Shown here piece by piece: positions 25,272-33,021 of a stretch of 64,000 bases of DNA. A program made the position numbers and the translations under genes. This stretch comes from Chlamydiales bacterium (GTDB lineage: Bacteria > Chlamydiota > Chlamydiia > Chlamydiales > SM23-39): NCBI GenBank assembly GCA_028278035.1, contig JANQFC010000026.1:62001-126000 (forward strand), in the 5' to 3' direction. The number at the start of each line of letters is the position of its first letter. Position 1 is the stretch's first letter. The notes below the pieces were generated by a model that saw only the letters and a program-made list of their open reading frames with translations, was not told where the DNA came from and did no database searches.

Positions 25272-26725
25272 GCGATACTTTATTTGTCTATAAACAACAA
25301 TTGGATGATATACAAAATATTTTAAATATTTATTTAAATAGCAAAGAGAAAAAAGTTGTAATAATAGAGGATGATGTTTTTGCGTATGAAAAAGCTAAAA
25401 AAAAATATTTAAATACAAAAATAGAAGTATATTTTTTAGATGAAGAGTTTGATAAAATTTTAAAAAGGCTTGCCTGGGAAAATATCTTTTTGAAAATTCA
25501 AATTGTAACTTCTAAAGATTTTATAAAAAACAAAGTGTTTAAAAAGTATAAAAAGATTTTAGAAGAGTATCACTTAGGAGCGAATTTAACATCTTTTGAA
25601 TATGCAGATTTTGGCGTTAAGGCATTTAAAAACATTTATTTAAATTTATTGAATACCAATAGGTTTAGATTATCTGAAGATCTTTTTTACAAATTTAAAA
25701 ATATTCCTGCTGTAATAGTAGGAGCAGGTCCCAGTTTAAACAAGAATATTCAAAATCTTAAAAAGATTGAAAGTAAGGCTTTGATCTTTGCAGGAGGTTC
25801 TGCCTTAAATGTATTATCTAATGAAAGCATACATCCTCATTTTTCCTCTAGTGTAGATAAAGATGCTCCTTTTGACAGATTTAAGTTAAATACTTTTTTT
25901 GAGTCTTATTTTTTCTATCAAAATCATATGTCGAATAAGAATTTATCGATAGTGCATGCGAATAAGATATTAACTGCAGATTATGAAGCTTATCCTTTGG
26001 AAAGGTTTATTTATAAAAAATTAGGTATGATGCAAGAGGTTTTTGACGGCGGATGGAATGTTACTACTTTTTTGATTAATCTAGCTTCTTTATTGGGATG
26101 CTCTCCAATTATTTTAACAGGGGTTGACCTTTGTTTTGAAAATAAAAGATATGCAGAAGGTGTAAAATCAGGAATTGATAAGTATGAGCTTATCAAGACA
26201 AAAGACATTTATGATAAAGATGTTTTTACTCAAAAAGACTGGCTCATGGCTAAAAATTGGATAGAAGATTTTTCTAAAAATAATCATTGCATCAATGCAA
26301 CTGCAGGTGGGCTTGGATTTAAAAATATTGAAAATATAAGTTTAGTAGAATCGTTAAAAAATATAAATAATACTAAAGATTTGCCTTCCATTGTTCATAC
26401 TGTAATGAATCAGACAAAAGAAAAAATTATAAACAAAGAGGAAGTTGTAAATATTATTAAGAGCATAAAGACCAGTTTGGAAAATATTTTGCTTATAGCA
26501 GATGGATATCTCAAAGATATTGCCAAACATGTGTTTGATTATAATTTAATAAAATTTCAAAAAGAATTTACATATTCCCTTTTACTGGACCCTGTTTGGA
26601 GTGTTTATAAGTTTATATTTCAAAGGAAAGTCAAAGATGATAAAATTGATCTGTTAATTAATCAAATAATCTTTTTAAAACAAATAGCTGAAGAACACTT
26701 AACTTTAATTAAAGATATCTTATGA
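25268..26725 (+). CDS. DUF115 / motility-accessory-factor-like protein, copy 1
   Basis: The 485-residue protein has the DUF115 (MptE-like/Maf) core: IPAVIVGAGPSLNKNIQNLK near residue 150, GGSALNVLSNESIHPHFSSS, then NLASLLGCSPIILTGVDLCF near 270. The fold relates to glycosyltransferases; Maf proteins in flagellated bacteria modify flagellin with nonulosonic acids, and MptE handles pterin phosphates. No flagellar genes occur here. The N-terminal 150 residues are variable, and a helical C-terminal part follows the core. It overlaps its neighbours by four bases on both sides and is paralogous to the gene at 27222. Confidence 0.72.
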   Translation: MSDTLFVYKQQLDDIQNILNIYLNSKEKKVVIIEDDVFAYEKAKKKYLNTKIEVYFLDEEFDKILKRLAWENIFLKIQIVTSKDFIKNKVFKKYKKILEEYHLGANLTSFEYADFGVKAFKNIYLNLLNTNRFRLSEDLFYKFKNIPAVIVGAGPSLNKNIQNLKKIESKALIFAGGSALNVLSNESIHPHFSSSVDKDAPFDRFKLNTFFESYFFYQNHMSNKNLSIVHANKILTADYEAYPLERFIYKKLGMMQEVFDGGWNVTTFLINLASLLGCSPIILTGVDLCFENKRYAEGVKSGIDKYELIKTKDIYDKDVFTQKDWLMAKNWIEDFSKNNHCINATAGGLGFKNIENISLVESLKNINNTKDLPSIVHTVMNQTKEKIINKEEVVNIIKSIKTSLENILLIADGYLKDIAKHVFDYNLIKFQKEFTYSLLLDPVWSVYKFIFQRKVKDDKIDLLINQIIFLKQIAEEHLTLIKDIL

Positions 26726-27225
26726 AAAAATATGAATTTAAAAATAATAATCTGACAATTATTGACCAAGACTTAAATCTGAATTTAATATCAGATTTAG
26801 AAGTAGATGAAGAAAAAAGCTTTTATTCTGACGGCTCTTTAAAGTCTTTATGTTATCATCATAAAGGCCAGTTACACGGCCCTTCTGTTTTTTACAGTAA
26901 AATAGGTAAGCCTCTTACTGAAAGCTGGTTCTATTTGGGCAAGAAAAATGGACAGGAAATCTATTATTACTTGTCTTCAAAAATATATTCTTGTCAAAAG
27001 TATATTGATGACAAGTGTCATGGTCTTCAAAAGTTTTATTACGAAAACGGCAGTTTAAAAAGTATTATAAATTACAAAAATGGTCTTTTACATAATGAGA
27101 CCAAGCTTTTTTATGAAAATGCAAAATTGAAGAGATATTCTTTATTTAAAGAAGGTAAAATGATAAAAGATCAGATATTTTCAGAAGATGAAAAATTAAT
27201 TGATGAATCTGAATTTGAGTTATGA
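26722..27225 (+). CDS. MORN-repeat (YwqK-like) protein
   Basis: The 167-residue protein consists mostly of MORN_2-type repeats: FYSDGSLKSLCYHHKGQLHG, the segment around LGKKNGQEIYYY, and FYYENGSLKSIINYKNGLLH. Unlike the lipoprotein at 15614 it has no signal peptide, so it should be cytoplasmic. It sits between two DUF115 paralogues with ATGA overlaps on both sides, which implies translational coupling and perhaps a shared complex. The function is unknown. Confidence 0.75.
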   Translation: MKKYEFKNNNLTIIDQDLNLNLISDLEVDEEKSFYSDGSLKSLCYHHKGQLHGPSVFYSKIGKPLTESWFYLGKKNGQEIYYYLSSKIYSCQKYIDDKCHGLQKFYYENGSLKSIINYKNGLLHNETKLFYENAKLKRYSLFKEGKMIKDQIFSEDEKLIDESEFEL

Positions 27226-28820
27226 AAAGTATTTTTAGAAAAAACGCATCAATTTTAGAAAATAAATATCCGGCTGTTAGCTTTTTTATAGATAAAAATC
27301 CTTTAGCTAAAAATTTTGGTTTTAACAATATTTTATCGATAGAAATTGATCTCAATAATATTGATACTTTATATGTTTATAAATTGATAGATTATGTGCC
27401 GGATAATATTTTCAAATGGCTTGAAAATAAAAACAACAAACTTATTTTTATTGAAGATGATTTAGACAGTATCCATAGGTTTTTGCATTTAACTCATGCA
27501 ACTAAGGTATTAAACAAGCAAAACATTCATATTCATTATCTTTTGAATGAATTTCAGTTATTGGAAGAGATCGGCCATAAATATCCAACGAATCAATTGA
27601 AATTTGTTACTTTTTATAAAAAAGATAAAAAGTTTGAATATCTAAAATATGAAGTTATCAAGAGAAGTCTTATTTCTTTTTATTTAGTATATGATGTTTT
27701 GTTTTCCTATAAGCATTTTAAAAATTTCTCATCTAACATAAAAAAAATCAAAGGTTCTTTTTATGTGAATAACCTAAAAGATAGTTTCAAGGATATTCCA
27801 GCCATCATTTGTGGAGCTGGGCCGAGCTTGAAATATTCTTTTGAAACTTTAAAGAAATTGAATAACAAAACTTTGATCATTGCTGTGGGATCAGCAATTA
27901 CCTGTCTTACCAGAGCAAATATTTTTCCTCATTTAGGAATTATAATTGATCCTAATCTAGATGAATATAAACGCATGAAAGATGCTTTTTTTTATGAAGG
28001 TCCTATAATTTATTCAACTAGAGTAAATAAAGGAGTTTTTCATGCCTTTAATGGTCCACGAGGCTATATTAAAGCTGCTATCGGAAGGATGTTTGAGATC
28101 TGGATGGATGAAAAGCTTGAAATTAACAAGACTTATTTATCAAATGAATTAGACGATAGAGCTTTAAGTGTATCTTCTATTGGTATTTCGCTTGCTAATT
28201 TTTTAGGGTGCGGCCCCATTATTTTAGACGGGTTTGATCTGGCTTATTCTGAAAATCAGCTGTATTCAGCTGATATCAAAGAAAATACAGTAAGAGATGA
28301 TGAATTGGGTAATCTACCTGTTTCTGCTAAAGACAAAAATAATTTACCGGTTTTTACCAATTTGAAATGGCAGATTGAAGAGGAACTTATATCTTCTTAT
28401 GTAACTAATTATGCAGATGATAAATTTTTAAATGCTACTCAAGGCGGAATGAAAATAAGAAATATCAAAGATATTTCTATCAAGAATATTGAAAAACAGT
28501 ATTTAAAGAAACAGTTTGATATAAAAGGTCTGCTTCATAGCTTAATTCAAAAAAATATGCTGAAGGTAGAAGAGGGTGAAGTACAGGATTTTGAAAAAGA
28601 ATTAATAAGTAGTTTAAAAAAATCTAAATTTCACATTGAAAATATTATTAATGCCGATGCCGAGTATAAGAAAATATTAAATTTTGAAGAATTGAAAGAT
28701 GAGTTTTTTTATAAGTATATTATTTTAGAACTTAAGCATACCTTGGACAGAATTTATTTGTCTGAAGATAGGTCTTGGATAAAAATTCATGAATTTTTAA
28801 ATAACTTATATATACAATAA
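27222..28820 (+). CDS. DUF115 / motility-accessory-factor-like protein, copy 2
   Basis: The 532-residue protein is a diverged paralogue of the gene at 25268. Its core shows IPAIICGAGPSLKYSFETLK near residue 188, IAVGSAITCLTRANIFPHLG and LANFLGCGPIILDGFDLAYS near 325. The C-terminal helical region resembles copy 1 in position. Having two different DUF115 proteins in one operon suggests two related transferase steps or a heteromeric enzyme; that is inference. It ends the overlapping operon, with about 50 bases before the next, broken gene. Confidence 0.72.
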   Translation: MKSIFRKNASILENKYPAVSFFIDKNPLAKNFGFNNILSIEIDLNNIDTLYVYKLIDYVPDNIFKWLENKNNKLIFIEDDLDSIHRFLHLTHATKVLNKQNIHIHYLLNEFQLLEEIGHKYPTNQLKFVTFYKKDKKFEYLKYEVIKRSLISFYLVYDVLFSYKHFKNFSSNIKKIKGSFYVNNLKDSFKDIPAIICGAGPSLKYSFETLKKLNNKTLIIAVGSAITCLTRANIFPHLGIIIDPNLDEYKRMKDAFFYEGPIIYSTRVNKGVFHAFNGPRGYIKAAIGRMFEIWMDEKLEINKTYLSNELDDRALSVSSIGISLANFLGCGPIILDGFDLAYSENQLYSADIKENTVRDDELGNLPVSAKDKNNLPVFTNLKWQIEEELISSYVTNYADDKFLNATQGGMKIRNIKDISIKNIEKQYLKKQFDIKGLLHSLIQKNMLKVEEGEVQDFEKELISSLKKSKFHIENIINADAEYKKILNFEELKDEFFYKYIILELKHTLDRIYLSEDRSWIKIHEFLNNLYIQ

Positions 28821-28872
28821 ATTAAAAAAAATATTTATTTTTTTGCTCATTTTTTTAAAAAAAGAGAAAAAG

Positions 28873-29123
28873 ATGACTTCATTAGTATTTGAAACAGGCA
28901 AAGAATGTCTTAAATTTCAGTTGGACTTGCAAAATTGTTTGAAAATGGTTCATTCTTCTAAATTCATGAGAGAAGAAGAGTGTAATCCTATTGGGAATGT
29001 AAGACCTTTAAATGAAATGAAGACTGTTATGCACTACATATCACATATTTAACTCCGAAAATTCTTTTCAAACAAAAATTAGAAAAGCTACAGGAGCAAG
29101 CTGAAGCTGTCAGTATATATTAA
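28873..29123 (+). pseudogene. Small gene, apparently frameshifted
   Basis: ATG at 28873 follows AAAGAGAAAAAG and opens a 59-codon frame (MTSLVFETGKECLKFQLDL) that stops at 29050. In another frame, from 29043, coding-like sequence continues as TYLTPKILFKQKLEKLQEQA and stops at 29121. The second part looks like a helical, coiled-coil end. The simplest reading is one gene of about 82 codons broken by a small indel near 29040. Two unrelated frames or a genuine 59-residue protein are possible. Confidence 0.35.
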
Positions 29124-29141
29124 AAAGAACAGGAAGATATA

Positions 29142-30479
29142 TCAGCCGAAATTATAAGAGTTGAGTTTGTTTCTTAAGGTTCTTAAGCTTATTTTTAAAA
29201 CTTTTGCTGTTTTGGTCTTATTATAGTTTTGATTTTTTAAAGTTTTTAAAATAAGCATCCTTTCTACTTCTTCTACCGATTTTCCGATTAAACTATCTTT
29301 GGAAATAGAAGTATTTAAATCTAATCCTAAATGTTCTTTGGTTATTTTGTCTGCTTTGTCCATTACAACGGTTCTTTCTATAATGTTGGCAAGTTCTCTG
29401 ACATTGCCCGGCCATGAGTGATCAATTAATGCTTCTATTGCTTCATCGGTGAATATCTTTAATTTTTTGTGGTTTTCTTTTACAAACTTGTCCAAGAAGA
29501 AATAAGACAATATTGGAATATCTTCTTTTCTTTCGCGCAAAGGAGGCAGGTGGATAGGAACGACATTTAGTCTGTAGAAAAGATCTTCTCTAAATTCGTT
29601 TTCTTTGATTGCCTCTTGTATATTTTTATTAGAAGTTGAAATAAACCTTGTATCGGTGCTTATAGGCTTGGTTCCTCCTATCCTTTCAAATTCTTTTTCC
29701 TGCAAAGCTCTTAGTAGTTTCGCTTGCAGGTTGGAGGGAATTTCTGTTATTTCATCTAAAAGAAGGGTTCCTTTATTAGCAAGTTCGAATCTTCCTTTTT
29801 TTTGATCGAAAGCTCCTGTAAATGATCCTTTTTCATGACCAAAAAATTCAGATTCTATTAAGGTATCTGGAATTGCTGCGCAATTAACTTTTATAAAAGG
29901 ATTGCTAGCTCTTTTAGACCTAAAATGGATTAATTGCGCTATTACTTCTTTGCCTGTGCCTGATTCTCCGCTTATAAAAACAGATGCATTGCTGACAGCT
30001 ATCTTATCTATTGTATTGATTATATTTTTCATAGGAAGAGATTTAGCAATTATCTGAAAATTTTTTGGGTATGTTATTTCATTTCTTAGATAAGTATTTT
30101 CCTGAAGTAAATATTTATATTCTTCTGCTTTTTTCAAAGCAGCTTCCAAAGAGTCGATTGAAAAAGGCTTTATTAAATAATTAAAAGCTCCTTCATTTAA
30201 TGAGTCTATAGCAGTGTCTAAAGAAGCAAATGCTGTTATTAGAATAACTAAAGCGCTTGGATTTTTTTTTCTGGCATATTTGAGTACGTCAAGACCATTT
30301 TTTTTAGGCATTTTCATATCTGTTATAATAAGATCGAAATTATCTTGTTGGATTTTGGAGATTGCCTCTTCTCCGTTTTCTGCTTGATGGATATCTTTAT
30401 TTAATCTTGCAAGAGAGTCCTTTAAAAAATTTCTAATTAAAGGCTCGTCATCTACTATAAGTACTTTTTTTATACTCAT
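29142..30479 (-). CDS. atoC: NtrC-family sigma-54-dependent response regulator (AtoC/CtcC-like)
   Basis: The 445-residue regulator has a receiver domain (about 5 to 120; VLIVDDEP, LIITDMKMP, YLIKPFS). An AAA+ sigma-54 interaction domain follows (about 145 to 375; Walker A GESGTGKE, sigma-54 loop GSFTGA instead of the usual GAFTGA, GTLLLDEI). A C-terminal Fis-type helix-turn-helix is present (VEEVERMLILKTLKNQNYNK, then TKTAKVLKISLRTLRNKL). The C. trachomatis CtcC protein, as I recall, lacks the DNA-binding end, so this is the complete form. It lies three bases after the sensor kinase gene. In Chlamydia the CtcB/CtcC pair drives sigma-54 genes of the late cycle. Confidence 0.9.
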   Translation of the reverse strand: MSIKKVLIVDDEPLIRNFLKDSLARLNKDIHQAENGEEAISKIQQDNFDLIITDMKMPKKNGLDVLKYARKKNPSALVILITAFASLDTAIDSLNEGAFNYLIKPFSIDSLEAALKKAEEYKYLLQENTYLRNEITYPKNFQIIAKSLPMKNIINTIDKIAVSNASVFISGESGTGKEVIAQLIHFRSKRASNPFIKVNCAAIPDTLIESEFFGHEKGSFTGAFDQKKGRFELANKGTLLLDEITEIPSNLQAKLLRALQEKEFERIGGTKPISTDTRFISTSNKNIQEAIKENEFREDLFYRLNVVPIHLPPLRERKEDIPILSYFFLDKFVKENHKKLKIFTDEAIEALIDHSWPGNVRELANIIERTVVMDKADKITKEHLGLDLNTSISKDSLIGKSVEEVERMLILKTLKNQNYNKTKTAKVLKISLRTLRNKLNSYNFG

Positions 30480-30482
30480 TTT

Positions 30483-31736
30483 TTACCTCTTAATCGGTAT
30501 GTTTATTGTAAAAGTTGTTCCCTGGTCTTTTAAAGATCGGACATCTAAATGACCAAAATGCGCTTGAATGATTTTATAAGCTTCTGAAAGACCTAGCCCA
30601 TTTCCTTTTTGTTTTGTTGTGAAAAAAGGAGAAAAGATGTTTTCCAGATCTTTTTCTTCTATGCCCAGCCCTGTATCCGTGATAGACAAACTTAAATGAT
30701 TTTGGTTTTTAATTATTGATATTGTTATCGTTCCGATATCATCCATTGCCTGATAGGCATTTACTATTAAGTTTAAGATGGCTGCTTTTAATAAATGCTT
30801 GTCGGCTTTTATTTCAATGAACGAATCGGATAGATGAAGAGCAATTTTAATATCGTTGGAAAAACTTGGATCGACTTTTATTGATTTTATTAGGTCTTTT
30901 GTTAAAAAGACTATGTCAATAGGCTCGAATGATAATTTTAAAGGTCTGGTATAATGAAGTACATTATTTACCAATCTTTCTAATGATTTTGTAGCTTCTA
31001 AGATATAAGAAGACATGTTTTGTAAATGTTTTGAATTTTCCAGGTCTCTATATAATAAAGATGCGTAACCTCTTATTGCGCCAAGGGGATTTCTGATTTC
31101 ATGAGCCACGCTTGCAGCCATTTGACCTAATTCTTTCAGCCTTTCATTTCTGTTTGCAAGATTTTGCAGTTTTTGCAGTTCTGTTACATCTCTTAAGATT
31201 ATTATTATTCCTTGATACGACCTGGGACAGTCATGTACAAAAGAAGTAGTAATTTCAATGTCTTTGGAGTTAATTGTTATATAATTTAAGTTTCTAGACA
31301 AGCTGTGGGATAAGGCGTTGTTTATTGAAAATCCAAAAAAGTCATCGGAAAAAACATCGGAAAATTTATGAAATAGCAGATCATTTTCTTGTTTTTGGAT
31401 TATTTTTTCAGCAGCCGGATTATATGTTGTTACTATTCCATCTAGATCAATAAAAATTATTCCTTGGGAAATATTTTTTAAAAGGTTATTTAAATAACTT
31501 GTAATAGAATGAAGATCTGTAATTTTTTTTCTAAGTTCCAGGTAAGTTTTTTCAAGCTCGGTATTGACGTCTTTAAATCTATTTTGTAGTCTCATATATG
31601 CATTTTCTAAACGATGTGTTTCTTTAGAAAATAAACTAAATGCTGTGGCTAAATGTTTTATGGATTCTTCTTTTGTATTGGAAGTTAGTGCTTTGTTAGC
31701 AGCTTGCTGCAGTTTGCTTAAAAGAGAATCTGGCAT
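30483..31736 (-). CDS. atoS: PAS-domain sensor histidine kinase (AtoS/CtcB-like)
   Basis: The 417-residue kinase has an N-terminal helical region (about 1 to 80). A PAS domain follows (about 80 to 185; ISQGIIFIDLDGIVTTYNPA). The H-box is MAASVAHEIRNPLGAIRGYA, near residue 215. The ATP-binding domain has N, G1 and G2 boxes: NLIVNAYQAMDDIG, ITDTGLGIEEKDLENIFSPF, KGNGLGLSEAY. No membrane segment is seen, so it probably senses a cytoplasmic signal. It forms an operon with the regulator just downstream and is divergent from a lipoprotein gene. Confidence 0.9.
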   Translation of the reverse strand: MPDSLLSKLQQAANKALTSNTKEESIKHLATAFSLFSKETHRLENAYMRLQNRFKDVNTELEKTYLELRKKITDLHSITSYLNNLLKNISQGIIFIDLDGIVTTYNPAAEKIIQKQENDLLFHKFSDVFSDDFFGFSINNALSHSLSRNLNYITINSKDIEITTSFVHDCPRSYQGIIIILRDVTELQKLQNLANRNERLKELGQMAASVAHEIRNPLGAIRGYASLLYRDLENSKHLQNMSSYILEATKSLERLVNNVLHYTRPLKLSFEPIDIVFLTKDLIKSIKVDPSFSNDIKIALHLSDSFIEIKADKHLLKAAILNLIVNAYQAMDDIGTITISIIKNQNHLSLSITDTGLGIEEKDLENIFSPFFTTKQKGNGLGLSEAYKIIQAHFGHLDVRSLKDQGTTFTINIPIKR

Positions 31737-31777
31737 AATGATTATAAACCCCTTTTTTTTAACTATAAGTAATTTTT

Positions 31778-32608
31778 ATGAGTATTAAAAGTATTTTTAT
31801 TTTATTTTTATTAATTTTTGTAAGCTGCTCTAGTAATTCTAAATATAAAAAAGAAAAAAAAAGCAATATTGTAGCTGAGTGCATTAACAGAAAGTCGGAT
31901 GAATATTCTTATTTGATGAAACCTTTTGTAAAAAGACAGATGAAACAATATCCTTTTGAAAAGGGAAATGTTGGGAATTTATTTAAAATAACCAAGGAAT
32001 TTTTTAGATGCAAGGGGAGCCCTTTAAATCCTGAAAGATTAGATGAAAATGATCCTATGAATATCAAGGTTTATTTGGATTGCGAAGGATCTTCCAAGCA
32101 TAGTCTTCCATTAATTGACGGTAAGGAGGGGGTATATCCTATTTTATTAGATGTTTTAAATTATCTGCAAAGAAAGACAAAGAGAAAAGTAGTTATAACT
32201 TGCGGTCATAGATGTCCAAAGCATAATAATTATGCAGATATTTTAAAGAATGCTAAAGCCTCAAAACATATGATAGGAGCTGAGGTAGATTTTTATGTGC
32301 AGGGATTTGAAAATAGGGCTTTGGATATTGTAGATTTAATAATGCAGTTTTATAAAGAAAAACCTAAATACAAAGGAAAATTAGAATTTGAGGATTTTCA
32401 AAGGTATGAAAAAGATACAGATGTATCTATTAAACCTTGGTATAATAAAGAAATTTTTATGAAGGTTTATCATAAGAATGAAGGCAGAGATTTTTCTAAC
32501 CGTCATCCCTATCAGTATATTTCTTTGCAGGTAAGATGGGACAGAAATAAAAATGAAAAGGTCATATATAACTGGAATAAGGCACATCAGGGATATTTAC
32601 GTTGGTAG
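31778..32608 (+). CDS. Lipoprotein with M15-like (D,D-carboxypeptidase-type) domain
   Basis: The 276-residue protein begins with a lipoprotein signal (MSIKSIFILFLLIFVSCSS, lipobox FVSC). The C-terminal half contains KVVITCGHRCPKHNNY near residue 145 and SKHMIGAEVDFYVQG near 170. The latter matches the SxHxxGxAxD zinc motif of M15 peptidases and related DUF882 proteins. Cleavage of cell-wall peptides is inferred; a catalytic second His may be in the HPYQYISLQVRW part. It would act in the periplasm on peptidoglycan, in keeping with MurJ and the NamZ-like enzyme. The upstream ribosome binding site is weak. Confidence 0.65.
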   Translation: MSIKSIFILFLLIFVSCSSNSKYKKEKKSNIVAECINRKSDEYSYLMKPFVKRQMKQYPFEKGNVGNLFKITKEFFRCKGSPLNPERLDENDPMNIKVYLDCEGSSKHSLPLIDGKEGVYPILLDVLNYLQRKTKRKVVITCGHRCPKHNNYADILKNAKASKHMIGAEVDFYVQGFENRALDIVDLIMQFYKEKPKYKGKLEFEDFQRYEKDTDVSIKPWYNKEIFMKVYHKNEGRDFSNRHPYQYISLQVRWDRNKNEKVIYNWNKAHQGYLRW

Positions 32609-32640
32609 AAATTATAAAATTTGGCAAAATGTTTAACTTT

Positions 32641-32724
32641 GCCGATGTGGCGGAATTGGTAGACGCGGTAGATTCAAAATCTGCTTCTGCTTGCAGAGTG
32701 CTGGTTCGATTCCAGTCATCGGCA
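32641..32724 (+). tRNA. tRNA-Leu (anticodon CAA)
   Basis: The acceptor arms GCCGATG and CATCGGC pair. The anticodon stem-loop is GTAGA, TTCAAAA, TCTGC. A long variable arm and the T-arm CTGG-TTCGATT-CCAG are present. CCA is not encoded. A terminator hairpin follows within eight bases. Confidence 0.94.
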
Positions 32725-32731
32725 TTTTGAA

Positions 32732-32762
32732 AGTCTTGCTAGAAATAGTAAGGCTTTTTTTA
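32732..32762 (+). terminator. Terminator after tRNA-Leu
   Basis: AGTCTTGCT and AGTAAGGCT pair around a six-base loop (two G-T pairs) and are followed by eight T. Confidence 0.8.
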
Positions 32763-32788
32763 TAGTTCTAATTCAATTTTTTTCTTTA

Positions 32789-32851
32789 AACTATTGGCTG
32801 TTTTTAAAAATGACAAGATTTTTAAAAAAAGAGTGATTTTATTCAATAGTT
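32789..32851. repeat. Nested inverted repeats in the gap before nifJ
   Basis: The inner arms TTTTTAAAAAT (32801-32811) and ATTTTTAAAAA (32818-32828) are perfect. The outer arms AACTATTG (32789-32796) and CAATAGTT (32844-32851) enclose them. No T-run follows. The rest of the roughly 300-base gap up to nifJ is AT-rich and presumably holds the nifJ promoter; I see no gene in it. Confidence 0.45.
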
Positions 32852-33021
32852 AATCCTAAAAAATATCACAAATTTTCATTTGTTTTTTTGTAGAAGGTGA
32901 TAGTATTTCAGGGTAAAAAGATTTTTTTTACATATCATTTTTTTTTTAATATTAATATAATTTTGCTTGCTATATCTATAAAATCATTATAAAAGAAAAA
33001 TAAAAGACAAAGAGGCTAAAA

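Noticed and set aside
25268..28820. Flagellar glycosylation locus
   Set aside because: DUF115 proteins resemble Maf, but no flagellin or flagellar gene is present, so the label would mislead.
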